In this document: in pieces, positions 1-11,986 of the stretch
Layout of the letters: each line of letters starts with the position of its first letter
Position numbering within the stretch: position 1 is the stretch's first letter
Origin: Symsagittifera roscoffensis
Lineage: Eukaryota; Xenacoelomorpha; Acoela; Convolutidae
Length of the DNA: 64,000 nucleotides
Assembly: GCF_963678635.1 (NCBI RefSeq)
Contig: NC_087065.1
Coordinates: forward strand, 69,258,956-69,322,955
Direction of reading: 5' to 3'
The notes under the pieces: generated by a model
Seen by the model: the letters and a program-made list of their open reading frames with translations, nothing else
The model's database searches: none
What the model was told of the DNA's origin: nothing
Translations under genes and position numbers: made by a program

Positions 1-258
1 AATTTTGAGCATTCTCAATACTTAACATTCATAAACTGAAACCACGCAATAGCTATAGCTTGAAAAAAAAACGTAAGTTCAATTTGGCCCTCAATTAAAT
101 TTCACTCTAAGGCCAAAAAATTTAGCTGAAACAGAAAAGAGCGTTTGACAGCATGAGAATGTCAAAATCTAACCAACTTCAAATATAATTGAGGGACTAT
201 ACTGGAAGCCAAATAAAACTTACAAAAATATACTTCCAGAGAAAAAAATATTACAGTT

Positions 259-3200
259 TCACAAAAGAGCCACACAGGGAAAAGCATTCAGACTTTTGGC
301 AGTTCCACATGACGAAGAATCATCAGCTGACAACTGTTTCACAAAAAGGTCGATCGTGGCTTTCATTTTATCAGAATACTCTTTGTGCTTCTCATATCTA
401 TTTAGGATTTCCTCCGTTGTCAAATTACTCAGATGCTCATGTGTCTGGCTTTGTGACTGTTGTTGCTGTTGAGGTGTACAGAACTTGTCCATGACCTTGA
501 GCTGATTGGACCAATCAATGGACAGTTGAAGATTCATCTCGATCTGGTCCAATACTGACTGAAACAATCAGAAGTATTCAAGAAGCACTGAAGCAGTATT
601 GCATAAAATGCAGATGAGACGACTCAGAATGTTACCATAGCTTTTTCTTCAGTGTTTTTTATCATATTATACTTCTGTATTAACTATGAATTTTTATTTC
701 TTCAATGAAACTAAGATTAGCAGGAATTAGCAGGATTTACTCGTGGAGAAGTATTTACCATAAGTTCTGTTCAATGATACAAAGAAACGAAGCTGCACCT
801 CGCAAACACAGGGAAAGAAAACACAAAAATACAACAAGGATAACCGGTTGCTGTGCAAGTATCACAGAATGTTCCGACCATATTCATAAAAACTACAAAT
901 AAAAAGTTCAACTTTTTAATTTCTTCAAATTAGTTTCGTTTTTTTTTTGTACCTGGTGTGATGAGAAAACTCTGAACACGAGTAAAAAGTAAGTAAACAT
1001 GCCAAGCAAGACATTTGACACTCACTGTCAAGCAAGACATTTGAAATTCAACCTAGCAACTGAACAAAATTTACGAAACGGAAACAAGGCCGACAATCTT
1101 TAAGCAGACACCAGTTAAGCCGAAAAAAAAAAACAGTCAATTTGTCAAAAAAAAATTCAAGTTTCAAGCCCCCCTGAAACTACTCTATATTAACTAGTAC
1201 CCATCCAGTAGCTACAATTGAATTTTCATAAAATAGAGCATGTCAGCTGCATATAGCAGCATCATAAGCGATTCAACTGATTTTGTTAAACTAGTTGTTA
1301 ACACAAAACTACAGTCTGAATTGATAACGTAAGAAGATCTTGATGTCCCACATCATCTGATTATTTTGACCACACAAAATTGGGACCCTGTAAGCTATTC
1401 CTCCACTATTGGACAGAGGCGAAGCTGCGCTTCGCAAACACTAGCCAGAATACGACCAAAAGCACTCTATAAAGTGCAGAAGAAAAAATTAGAAATAAGC
1501 CTCGAATTAGTACAAATTCGGCTACGCCTGGGATTTGAACCTTCGACCGAGAGATTATGAGTCTCACACACTAACCACTCAGCCACGGATGCCTAATTAA
1601 TAATAAACATAGCCAATCGAATACTGGAAAATAGTAATGAATGCAAGTAAACAAAAAAACACTGAATTTCTTGAAAAAATCTCAACTTTAGAATTTCAAA
1701 GAAAAAAATAGATGCCCTTTAAGCTCTTTGAATTTCTAGAACAATTTATGATTGGCGCTTTATTGATAACATGAACCCAGATAGAGAAAACAAGATCAAT
1801 AGGTAAAGTTTTTTTTCCGCTGGAAATCTAAAATTAAATTCCTCTTTCGAAGCTAGAAATCGTTCACGTTTTGCGCGCCATTTTGATAGTAGATCAATAG
1901 GTAAAACGTTTTGCGCGCCATAGATCAATAGGTAATTTTTTTTTCCGCTGGAAATCTTAAAATTAAATTCCTCTTTCGAAACTAGAAATCGTTCACGTTT
2001 TGCGCGCCATTTCGACGTTCGTATTTGGAGAGTGCTATTTACAATTGAACTCAAAAAGTGCATTTATACATAAGTGCATTCATAAATGCATAAATATGTA
2101 TGAATGTGCATCTGTAGTTTTGGAGACTTTGATGCACATTTTAAGACATTTTCCTAAAACAAAAAAAATCAGCTAGACCTATATAAGACTATTAAACACT
2201 TACCACAAACAAAACAGAGAACAGATGCTATGCAATTTCCAATGCAATCAGTGAAATTTCTATATAAGTGAACACTTTCAATGAAAACTTTTATTTGCGA
2301 GTTAGGTTAGAAAAAAAGAAGGTTCGTCTTAATACACTAACACGCGCAAGCTCGCCAGTGTGAATAGGAGAAAACATTTTAAGCGGGAACAAATTCGGGC
2401 TCTTTTCCAGATCTCACCCCCTTGGCTTTTTCCTGAAATTAGTTTCATGAAAGTCTCTTTAAAATGACTTTTCATGTTATAAACTGCATCAAAACATTTC
2501 TTACATGCAAACTGCCGTGTGAACAATTTATGACCAATTTTATTTAGATATTTTACGAGGGGGTGGGAAACTGGAAAACAGCCCAAATTCGTATACTCTT
2601 ATTAAACCTTTACCGCTGGTTTACTTCGATAATGGGGTACGAATTCTTTGCTAGCTACCGTAGCATAGGGATAAGGATGACAAAAAATATCCCGAAATTG
2701 ACTTACCGTGCATTCTTAGGGGAGGGATATTAACAAGTTCGCGAAAAAGACTCACCATGCATTCCTCAACCGACTGACCGAATGCAATATTACTGTTTTC
2801 ATTCGAACTCGAGTCTTTATCACCCCCACTCGCACTACCAGCAGTCGTCACATCAGTGGCCCCGTTGTCCCGCCCTCCTTGACTGTTCACTGCCGTGATG
2901 CAAGTCGAAAACACCTGAGAAAAAAGTAAACGTCTGAGAGAAAAAAAACTTGACTACTATTTCTAGCAGTGTCCGATGACAAATGTCGAGTTGCGGAGCG
3001 TTTTTGACAAAATATTAAAATATTACTAATCAAGCATTCTAAAAAGTACCAATTTGAACCGGTTCAAAAAATTTCTAATAGTTCACGACTTTGATTCAAA
3101 ATTTGTGTTTACAAAATTATTACATAAAAATGTTTAAAAAATGACGAGCAAAATGCTTTTTTATTTTATCAAATGGCGTTTGCTTCAAGTATCAATAAAA

Positions 3201-4982
3201 ACCAAATCAAGTATCAAATCTTTTCGTAGAAGTAAGACTATTACTCTGCAATTCCAAATAAGAGGGGATCATAATACGAGAGTTCCAACTTAAAGATGAT
3301 TCTTTGTGCGAAACAATGCAAAAAGTTCCAACCAGTGGCCCTTGTATAAGATTCGCATGTCCATTCGACGGATATAATTATACAAGTTTTTATCTTCTAC
3401 AAAGGGGCCAAGCGGAGCTTCGCATCACTTGCAATACAACAAAAACATTTAAAAAAAAAACATTATCAGTTCCAAAAAAAAACGAAAAATGTTGGAAAAA
3501 AACTAGGTCTACTAAAATTTTGGTATGTCTCCATAAAATTTTAATCTAGGCAAACATGCCAAGCAAAACTTTTAATTTTAAAGAATTTTAAATTATCAAC
3601 GGAACAAAATGACGAAACGGAAACAAAGCCGATAATTCTTGAGCAGACACCAGTTGAGCCGAAAAAAAATTTATTTTGTATAAAAAAGTTTCAAGTCGCC
3701 TTAAAATACAATGACTAACACTTGCAACTATAATGACCATAGCCAACTGACAGTTGGAAAAGAGAAATGAACGCAAAAAAGCTGACTTGTGTTTTGAAAA
3801 AAACTCAACCTTCGAATTTCGAAGAAAAAATAGATGGCCTTAAACCTCTTTGAATTTCTATAACAATTTATAATTAGCACTTTTTTGATAAAGCTAACCC
3901 AATTTGAGAAAACTGGATCATTGGGTAAAATTAGGACAATTTTTAAAACTTTTTCCTGAAAAAAAACCATAAAACAAATCATCGCGACCTATATAAGAGT
4001 CTGAATCACGTTCATCGAATTAGAAAAACTGTCATGGTCTCGATTTCGGACGCTTGATCATTCGCGACATAGCACCGCTCCTTACCACCATATTACTGGA
4101 CGCACATTTTCCTGAAAATTACCTTCATCGATAAAGCAAGCTATCAAACGATTCGCTTAAACTAGATAACTAGAAAACAAACAGCGGGCGGCGGGGGGTG
4201 GGGGGTCAATAAAGCGGGTGTTTTGCCTTTTTTGGTAACAAATCAGTTGGCATGATGGAGACTCCTTTATGAAAGGATAGTAAACAGTACCTTGTGAAGA
4301 GACTCTTTCAAGTGCTTCTCAGAGAGTACCTTCAGTCTGCTTACAACATCAGTGGCTCGCATTTCTGCAGTGGCCGATGATGGATTCGAGGATGTGCTTG
4401 ATTGATTTTGTTGATTGTTTCCAGAAGAAACTAGTTCGTTCAGTACGCGGTAATTCAACTATTCAGAGAATATTTAATCTTCAAATGGCAAAACTTCAAA
4501 TGATTTTTTATGTAAAAAGTCGGGTAAACTCTATCAAGAATACACGAATTCATTAACATCAAAAATGAGCAATTATGTCACTATTGATTTATCACAATTA
4601 GAATGAACACAATTCTCTTACTTCGTTAGCTCCTACTTAGACGCCTTTTGTCTGAATTACCGGTACTAGCAGTACCACTGTTCTGCTGCGGTTGTTGTTG
4701 CTGCGAGTTTGGAATTTGGCTTTGAGGGGTAATTCTAACGGACGTGTTATGAAATTGAGAACTCGTTGAGATACTGCTCGGGACGTTTTGAATTCCACCT
4801 GTCTGGGGTTGCATCTGTGACATTGCGACTTGTGGCTGCGAGGGATTCTGCACATTTGGATCATAATATTGAGCCCCACTAACTCCCAAATTGATATTTT
4901 GGCCTTGAGGGATTTGACCCGGGTTCGCACCAGCAATCATGGCTCGGTTGCGCATCAATTGAGCCTGTTGCTTAGCATTCAT
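259..4982 (-). CDS. MED29: Mediator complex subunit 29 (intersex), four-exon gene
   Basis: Probable MED29, a tail/upper-middle subunit of the Mediator coactivator that links transcription factors to RNA polymerase II in the nucleus. Coding exons read on the minus strand: about 4982-4626 (Gln/Asn/Ser-rich N-terminus), 4458-4291, 2914-2756 and 558-259 (stop at 259). Exons 2 to 4 have good sites: acceptors end TAG at 4459, CAG at 2915 and CAG at 559; donors are GTACTG at 4290 and GTGAGT at 2755. All three are phase 0. The residues 'LKESLHKVFSTCITAVNS' across exons 2/3 and 'VEECMSVLDQIEMNLQLS' across exons 3/4 resemble the LKESL and LEEFYALCDQLE segments of animal MED29, which supports both the call and the splicing. 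Expected length is about 320 residues, longer than the ~200 of human or fly because of Ser/Gln-rich insertions. The exon 1/2 junction is unresolved (see exon 1). Introns hold dispersed repeats and a SINE. Confidence 0.72.
1005..1804. repeat. dispersed intronic repeat, copy 1
   Basis: Two segments of this stretch (about 1005-1130 and 1611-1804) match, with moderate divergence, 3551-3665 and 3737-3930. Shared markers are ACGAAACGGAAACAA, GCAGACACCAGTT followed by a GCCG/poly-A run, and a block around CTTTGAATTTCTA. The copies lie in two different MED29 introns, in the same orientation. A SINE separates the two halves in this copy. No coding potential seen. Confidence 0.65.
1400..1593 (-). repeat. 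tRNA-derived SINE (Pol III A and B boxes)
   Basis: On the minus strand, 1593-1520 is 74 nt long and looks like a tRNA head: an A box TGGCTGAGTGG and a B box GGTTCAAATCC (one change from the consensus) at tRNA-like spacing, with CAT at the anticodon position. The acceptor and T stems do not pair properly, so it is not a working tRNA. The sequence continues downstream (1519 to about 1400) into a non-tRNA body containing the palindromic stretch GCGAAGCGCAGCTTCGC. Related body fragments occur near 770-830 and 3395-3430 (AAGCTGCACCTCGC and AAGCGGAGCTTCGC), so this looks like a repeat family. Confidence 0.62.
1793..2013. repeat. tandem duplication, 129 bp period, MED29 intron 3
   Basis: AGATCAATAGGTAA starts at 1793 and again at 1922. 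Each unit continues through a poly-T run, CCGCTGGAAATCT, CCTCTTTCGAA and GTTCACGTTTTGCGCGCCAT. A partial third TTTTGCGCGCCAT block falls between them. The array lies inside the last MED29 intron and adjoins the dispersed repeat. Confidence 0.75.
3551..3930. repeat. dispersed intronic repeat, copy 2
   Basis: Second copy of the repeat described at 1005-1804, without the SINE interruption. A third, more degraded and partial copy lies at about 5250-5545, upstream of the MED29 exon 1 acceptor; it shares the poly-A flanked blocks and the TTATGATTG-type segment. Nature unknown: no terminal repeats or ORF were seen. Confidence 0.6.
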
Positions 4983-4988
4983 CTCTAT
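4626..4988 (-). CDS. MED29: MED29 exon 1, Gln/Asn/Pro-rich N-terminus; 3' splice junction unclear
   Basis: The exon begins after an acceptor TTGCAG whose AG is 4990-4989, so an upstream non-coding exon is likely. The first ATG is at 4982, giving MNAKQQAQLMRNRAMIAG and then low-complexity Q/N/S/P sequence, typical of Mediator N-termini. The best donor, GTAAGA at 4621, lies just after an in-frame TAA (4628-4626), so using it would end the protein early. A weaker GTAATT donor near the end of the Q-rich run is in a phase that would need a different exon 2 acceptor (a CTAG inside exon 2). Either a non-obvious junction is used, or there is a sequence error or disabling change here. The low-complexity frame looks genuine; the connection to exon 2 is the uncertain part. 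Confidence 0.5.
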   Translation of the reverse strand: MEMNAKQQAQLMRNRAMIAGANPGQIPQGQNINLGVSGAQYYDPNVQNPSQPQVAMSQMQPQTGGIQNVPSSISTSSQFHNTSVRITPQSQIPNSQQQQPQQNSGTASTGNSDKRRLSRS

Positions 4989-5976
4989 CTGCAATGTACA
5001 TTTGACAAAATGAGTGTTGCAGGGCCTGAAACGCACATATATGCGGTTCCGCGGCCTTTCTCGGAAAATTTACAGAAAAAGCAAAAACAGACAAGGTTGC
5101 CTCCATTTTTTCGCTGTTTACAAATATGTATTTGTCAAAAAATCGTAAACTAACACAAAAATAAACCTGATGTCTTCAACATGAAGCTAAGAATTGATTG
5201 TGAAAGGTGAATGGATCCATGAATTGGTCGTCTAGCATATATTATTTTCCACCTATTTAGATGCAGCAATACCGATTCTAAGAAAACTATATATCGTTCT
5301 TTTTTTGGAAAAAGTAACATTTTCAGCCAAATAAAGCTTTTAAGGGAAAAAAAGTAGCCCACAGACAGTAGGAAAAAATTCAAGGAGCACAAGGAAACAG
5401 AAAAAAAACACAGACTTGTTTTTTGAAAAAAATTTCGAATGTTTAAAAAATATATGACCTTCAAGTTCTTTTTAACAAGAAAAATTATGATTGCTTTGGT
5501 GATAAAATACCCAAACTTAAGAAAACTTGATCAATATTTAGACTTTTTAAAATCAAATTTGGGAAAATTGAACTTTAAAAACCCTTATCAAAAATAGAAG
5601 TAGATCACGTTTTTCGTTAATTTTACACTTTTGGTGTTCTATAGTGCAGTTTGCCATCCTTTCAACTAAGGAAATGAACTGAACTTAAGAAATCAAAAAT
5701 AAAATAGCAAAAAACGTATTTACCGAAAAAATCATCACGGCCTGATACGAGCCCTCACTACGTTCATAGACGTTCTAAGTAAATATACGGAGCGGAGAAG
5801 TCCACAATTTGCGATACAAAACAAGAAAGCCGCTAATTTAATAAATATCAAAAAGAAAAAACAAATACTTACCAATCCGTAACAAAGCCAAAATTACCTT
5901 AGGAGAAAACCTTCAAGTCGAAAAGAAATTAAACAAAACTTAAGTCCCCCTCTCACTCAAAAAACGCACATACATA

Positions 5977-6383
5977 CATCACGCAAACAAAAACTTTATT
6001 CGCTCATCAAACGAAACACTATGAGTCCCAGAAAGCCGATAATAAAAAAGGGCGAATAACATTAAGCCGAAAAAAAAGAAAACAAAAACAGAACGCCGAA
6101 AAAAATTCAAAGATTTAAGACTCAAACACACACACACACACGCATACAAAAACTTTATTCGCTAATCAAACGAAACAATATGAGTCCACTAAGCCGATAT
6201 AATAAAAGACGCATAATATTAAGCCGAAATAAAAGGAAAACAAAAACAAAACACCGAAAAAAAAATCCGAAAGATTTAAGTCAAAAAAATATAAAGTTCC
6301 GCTCAAACACAGACGCACACAAAAAAAACGTTTCGCTAAGTTCCGCTCAAACACAGACGCACACAAAAAAAACGTTTCACTAA
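5977..6383. repeat. tandem repeats: 159 bp unit, AC microsatellite and 44 bp unit
   Basis: AACTTTATTCGCT recurs at 5992 and 6151, giving two diverged ~159 bp units rich in AAGCCGA motifs. The first ends in a CA/AC run near 6127-6140. Directly after the second unit, a 44 bp unit beginning GTTCCGCTCAAACACAGACG occurs twice (6296-6339 and 6340-6383) with one visible base difference. No protein is predicted; the ORFs here are artefacts of poly-A/AC composition. Confidence 0.75.
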
Positions 6384-6836
6384 GCCGATATAGTACATAC
6401 CGATATAATATAAGCTGAAACCTATTAAGCCGAAAAAAGGAGCAAGAAAAACAACAAACAATTTTAAAAATTTCAACAAGCCGAGTTGGTAAAATTACAA
6501 CCAAGATAAAAAAAGAAATAGCTATTTTTTTCATGAAGTTCGAAATTCTTAAATCTTAAAATACTTTCAGTATTGAAAACAAAAACTTTTCAATGTATTT
6601 TTTTCCACTTTCAGCATGCTAGATTATTACAGTGGTGCGTTTGCTCCTTCAAGTGTAGAAATTGATCTCATTTATTCATTTAATTTTCAAATTGTCATAT
6701 TTCCAGCTCTTTTGCTATGCTGATTTTACCTTGGTGCATTGTAGCATCATCTAGAAATGTCGAAGTTAGCGTGGACTCCTGTTTTCTGATTTGAAGCAAG
6801 TTTCTAAAAAATTGAGGCGCACTCCAATATATATTG

Positions 6837-8252
6837 TTGTTCCGACTTTCGATACGAAAGTAACGGAATATTTGTGCTCGGGGTGGGTTTTTTTTTCTTC
6901 AGACAAATTTCGACTTTTTAACTAGCCATTTTTGACGGAATTTTTTTTATATCATTCAAAAGCTATTGTTGTCCTGAGCTCAAATTTGAAAAGAGATTTC
7001 ACCTGTGATTATTTTTCGTAAAGTTATGGGGGTTTAAAGATTGCCATTTTGGTCAATTTTGGACAATTAACGCGCGATATATTTCGCGCTATTAACGCGT
7101 AAGCGGAGATTTAATCCGTCTTAAAATCGTTCCAAATTGGTTGAAAGAAGCTTATTTGCCATAATTGATTTGTTACAAGGAGCTAAATCTATCTTTCTGT
7201 ACTTTATATGGCGTGTGGGGGGATGATTTTCATACAAAATTTCAAACTTAAGAAAAAAAAATTTTTCATTTTATTTTATTACATTCAATTTTTTGATGTT
7301 AATACTGCTCCATAAAACCTTAAAAGGCAGTCGGAACATTCAGGGCTTCGCCCTGATACGAGCAGTCTTGTTTTGTTTGCATTCTCATTTTCAGCTTTTA
7401 TTGTGAACATTAACTGACGTTAATTCAAAGCAAAATTGACTTTAATTGTCTATGGGTCTTCAGTAAGCGCGCGTTGTGTTGCGCCTGTAGCCTCTTTCAT
7501 TTCCATGTAATTAATTGTATTGATATTTATGATTATGTTGTAAATTTTTGCTTTACAAGCAAAATTTTTGCTTTACGTAAGTAAATTTTTGCTTTACCAT
7601 TATATTGGATAAATAACTTTCTCCTTTCTTTCGATAATCATGCTACAATTTGTAAAGCCCACAAAAAATCATCAAAAATAGTTTCGAACACAGCTTGAAT
7701 GAAATTTAAATATCTAAAACAAGACTGCTCGTATCAGGGCGAAGCCCTGAATGTTCCGACTGCCTTTGAACGTTTAAGGAGCAGTAATAACCTATAAAAA
7801 TAAAAAGTAATAAAATAAAATGAAATTTTTTTCTTCTAAAATTTGAATTTTTTTTTACAAAAATCATCCCCCCACACGCCATATAAAGTACAAAAGGGTA
7901 GATTTCGCTCCTTGTAACAAATCAATTATGGCAAATAAGCTTCGTTCAGCCAATTTGGAACGATTTCTAAGACGGATTAAATCTCCGCTTACGCGTTAAT
8001 AGCGCGAAATATATCGCGCGTTAATTGTCCCAAATTGGTCAAATTGGCAATCTTTAAACCCCCATCACTTTACGAAAAATGATCACAGGTGAAATATCTT
8101 TTCAAATTTAAGCTCAGGACAACAATACTTTTTGAATGATATAAAAAAATTCCGTCAAAAATGGCTAGTTAAAAAGTCGAAATTTGTCTGAAGAAAAAAA
8201 AACCCACCCGAGCACAAATATTCCGTTACTTTCGTATCGAAAGTCGGAACAA
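6837..8252. mobile_element. foldback-type inverted-repeat element, ~540 bp arms
   Basis: The left arm (6837-7375) and right arm (7716-8252) are near-complementary over their whole length, separated by a ~340 bp loop. The outer ends read TTGTTCCGACTTTCG and, on the other side, its complement CGAAAGTCGGAACAA. Each arm contains the same internal palindrome TCAGGGCTTCGCCCTGA next to GATACGAGCAGTCTTG at its inner end. The loop contains three direct repeats of AAATTTTTGCTTTAC (about 7547-7617). No ORF and no convincing target-site duplication was seen. Long arms with no coding capacity fit a foldback or non-autonomous DNA transposon; this is inference from structure. Confidence 0.78.
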
Positions 8253-9137
8253 TAAGCCTCTTTCTAGAATATTTGAATAAGGGTCTGAATTTGCCAGCTC
8301 GTTTGAATGCCTGTCTAAAATAAAAATTGACTTATTTTCTGATAGCCAAAATAGGCAGCTTTTACCATTAAAAACTTTACACCATAAACAATTTCCACCA
8401 TATCTTTTTCAAGCAATCTTGAAAGTTTTAGCCCAGTTTAGGATATTTTTTTGAAAATTTGCTCCTTTCTAAAACTGCTTAAGTATATGAAAACTTAGTA
8501 TTTACATTCTAGCTCGCAAATGAGTAACTTAGATATCTTTGGTATACTTAAAAGCTATCAATCTTGAACATCAAAAGAACTCATCATTTAATTAGCACAA
8601 ACATGTCTGAAATAATTTTAAAATTTTATTCATTGTCATCATTGTTGTCTCCCGGCAGCCTGACTGTGAATCTGAGTCTGACATTACTGGCTAAGAGTAG
8701 TGACGTCACTACAAAGGGGAGGAGAACTCTGCATTTCCAGAGGTACCTGGACATTGCCATCACGTAAGAGTGAAAGAATGAGTTTCTCAAGGTCAACTGA
8801 TACTTCATCTTCAATTTGCTCTAGTCAGACAAAAAATATATTTCCTTGTTTTTGGTTGCTAAGTCTTTTCAGGTCATAGCTCCAGTTTGACAGCACATTA
8901 TACTCTGAAATTATAAGCAATTCAAACAATAGTTTTGATAAGTAATCGATTTTACTTCCCAAACATTTGATGGTTCAAAGTAGAAACATATTTTAGTTTA
9001 AAAATCTATCCATTAACATGGTGGCCAGGGTTGCATAAAAACCCGATTTGAATTTAAAAATCAAATGAATCGGATTTTGTTGATTTAAATTGATTCTTTT
9101 AATTTATATCCAATTTTTTAAAACTGCCGAGTATCTT
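7078..9137. repeat. tandem duplication I, copy A (2,060 bp)
   Basis: This segment recurs at 9148-11207 with an offset of exactly 2,070 bp, and I found no difference in the parts I compared. It starts inside the left arm of the foldback element and ends inside the left part of an hAT-like element. The two copies are separated by 10 bp (9138-9147, ATTCGCTTGC). It contains no gene; the short ORFs at 8564-8814 on both strands have no recognisable features. Confidence 0.9.
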
Positions 9138-9147
9138 ATTCGCTTGC

Positions 9148-11207
9148 TATATTTCGCGCTATTAACGCGTAAGCGGAGATTTAATCCGTCTTAAAATCGT
9201 TCCAAATTGGTTGAAAGAAGCTTATTTGCCATAATTGATTTGTTACAAGGAGCTAAATCTATCTTTCTGTACTTTATATGGCGTGTGGGGGGATGATTTT
9301 CATACAAAATTTCAAACTTAAGAAAAAAAAATTTTTCATTTTATTTTATTACATTCAATTTTTTGATGTTAATACTGCTCCATAAAACCTTAAAAGGCAG
9401 TCGGAACATTCAGGGCTTCGCCCTGATACGAGCAGTCTTGTTTTGTTTGCATTCTCATTTTCAGCTTTTATTGTGAACATTAACTGACGTTAATTCAAAG
9501 CAAAATTGACTTTAATTGTCTATGGGTCTTCAGTAAGCGCGCGTTGTGTTGCGCCTGTAGCCTCTTTCATTTCCATGTAATTAATTGTATTGATATTTAT
9601 GATTATGTTGTAAATTTTTGCTTTACAAGCAAAATTTTTGCTTTACGTAAGTAAATTTTTGCTTTACCATTATATTGGATAAATAACTTTCTCCTTTCTT
9701 TCGATAATCATGCTACAATTTGTAAAGCCCACAAAAAATCATCAAAAATAGTTTCGAACACAGCTTGAATGAAATTTAAATATCTAAAACAAGACTGCTC
9801 GTATCAGGGCGAAGCCCTGAATGTTCCGACTGCCTTTGAACGTTTAAGGAGCAGTAATAACCTATAAAAATAAAAAGTAATAAAATAAAATGAAATTTTT
9901 TTCTTCTAAAATTTGAATTTTTTTTTACAAAAATCATCCCCCCACACGCCATATAAAGTACAAAAGGGTAGATTTCGCTCCTTGTAACAAATCAATTATG
10001 GCAAATAAGCTTCGTTCAGCCAATTTGGAACGATTTCTAAGACGGATTAAATCTCCGCTTACGCGTTAATAGCGCGAAATATATCGCGCGTTAATTGTCC
10101 CAAATTGGTCAAATTGGCAATCTTTAAACCCCCATCACTTTACGAAAAATGATCACAGGTGAAATATCTTTTCAAATTTAAGCTCAGGACAACAATACTT
10201 TTTGAATGATATAAAAAAATTCCGTCAAAAATGGCTAGTTAAAAAGTCGAAATTTGTCTGAAGAAAAAAAAACCCACCCGAGCACAAATATTCCGTTACT
10301 TTCGTATCGAAAGTCGGAACAATAAGCCTCTTTCTAGAATATTTGAATAAGGGTCTGAATTTGCCAGCTCGTTTGAATGCCTGTCTAAAATAAAAATTGA
10401 CTTATTTTCTGATAGCCAAAATAGGCAGCTTTTACCATTAAAAACTTTACACCATAAACAATTTCCACCATATCTTTTTCAAGCAATCTTGAAAGTTTTA
10501 GCCCAGTTTAGGATATTTTTTTGAAAATTTGCTCCTTTCTAAAACTGCTTAAGTATATGAAAACTTAGTATTTACATTCTAGCTCGCAAATGAGTAACTT
10601 AGATATCTTTGGTATACTTAAAAGCTATCAATCTTGAACATCAAAAGAACTCATCATTTAATTAGCACAAACATGTCTGAAATAATTTTAAAATTTTATT
10701 CATTGTCATCATTGTTGTCTCCCGGCAGCCTGACTGTGAATCTGAGTCTGACATTACTGGCTAAGAGTAGTGACGTCACTACAAAGGGGAGGAGAACTCT
10801 GCATTTCCAGAGGTACCTGGACATTGCCATCACGTAAGAGTGAAAGAATGAGTTTCTCAAGGTCAACTGATACTTCATCTTCAATTTGCTCTAGTCAGAC
10901 AAAAAATATATTTCCTTGTTTTTGGTTGCTAAGTCTTTTCAGGTCATAGCTCCAGTTTGACAGCACATTATACTCTGAAATTATAAGCAATTCAAACAAT
11001 AGTTTTGATAAGTAATCGATTTTACTTCCCAAACATTTGATGGTTCAAAGTAGAAACATATTTTAGTTTAAAAATCTATCCATTAACATGGTGGCCAGGG
11101 TTGCATAAAAACCCGATTTGAATTTAAAAATCAAATGAATCGGATTTTGTTGATTTAAATTGATTCTTTTAATTTATATCCAATTTTTTAAAACTGCCGA
11201 GTATCTT
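9148..11207. repeat. tandem duplication I, copy B (2,060 bp)
   Basis: Second copy of 7078-9137. It carries the inner part of the foldback left arm, the loop, the complete right arm (9786-10322) and unique-looking DNA up to the hAT-like element, which continues past the duplication end and is complete only in this copy. Confidence 0.9.
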
Positions 11208-11472
11208 GGAAAAACCAAAAGAAGAGGTAGAAAATTTATTGAAATGAAGGGTATTATGGAAATTGTTGATCAACTTTCAGTTTTGATTAGAACCTTCAAA
11301 AATACCAGTTTTACGAAACTAGAGGGTAAAAGTTGGCGTATAATTGGCGAAAAAATGCCACTAGCTGCGAAAATTTGGACTTTACCACCTTTGATTAAAA
11401 TCAAACAAAACCACTGATTAAAATAAAGATTTCAATCGGATTTAAATCAATGATTCAAATCAAGCAACCCTG
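11096..11472. mobile_element. short hAT-like non-autonomous element
   Basis: Ends are CAGGGTTGCATAAAAACCCG on the left and GATTCAAATCAAGCAACCCTG-like sequence on the right. CAGGGTTGC/GCAACCCTG is a common hAT-type terminus, and the subterminal regions are mutually complementary AT-rich blocks. Length 377 bp. I could not find an 8 bp target-site duplication, perhaps because the right end abuts another inverted-repeat element. The left 112 bp are also present at 9026-9137 through the tandem duplication. Confidence 0.6.
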
Positions 11473-11777
11473 GGACCGAATGATGGAAATTTATTTTCAG
11501 TTGTTTTCAGCCAATCAAAATTGAGTATTCAAAATCTCAAAGAAATCGCGAAAATCTCAAGGCAAGCGAATAAATTCAGGCCTTTTAAATTAATATTGAC
11601 CGCTTAGAAAATCAGTAGATAAATAAATTTTCAATTATTGCGAAAACGAATTCGGATATTGGAAAAAAACCTGAAATCGATTTTCAAAAACTGAAACATT
11701 TAGGGACGAATTGTACAGCAAAACTTGCTGTGCTGCTATAAGTCATTTTCTGTAAAAGTTTTCCATCATTCGGCCCC
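11473..11777. mobile_element. MITE-like inverted-repeat element
   Basis: Left end GGACCGAATGATGGAAAT and right end TTCCATCATTCGGCCCC form terminal inverted repeats of about 16 bp with one mismatch, around a ~270 bp AT-rich interior with no ORF. It directly abuts the hAT-like element at 11096-11472, so one has probably inserted at the edge of the other. The family was not identified. Confidence 0.55.
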
Positions 11778-11986
11778 TCCATGAGTAAACTACACTCCCA
11801 TTAATATGCTATATTTAGTCTGGGTTTTAAGACTTTTACTGAAATATTTCATAAATGAATGTCCATTTCCATTTTTCCAATTTCCCAGATTGAACCGAGA
11901 CTGCAACGCGATTATAATTAGCCATTATAATTAGTTTCAATTTACACGTTGGTTCTAATATTTTCAACTTCATGATAAATCAACAT

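Noticed and set aside
1520-1593. Possible tRNA gene (CAT at anticodon position)
   Set aside because: A and B boxes are present, but acceptor and T stems mispair and the sequence continues into a SINE body.
8564-8814. Short ORFs on both strands, repeated exactly at 10634-10884
   Set aside because: Repetition is due to tandem duplication I. The overlapping frames have no recognisable motif.
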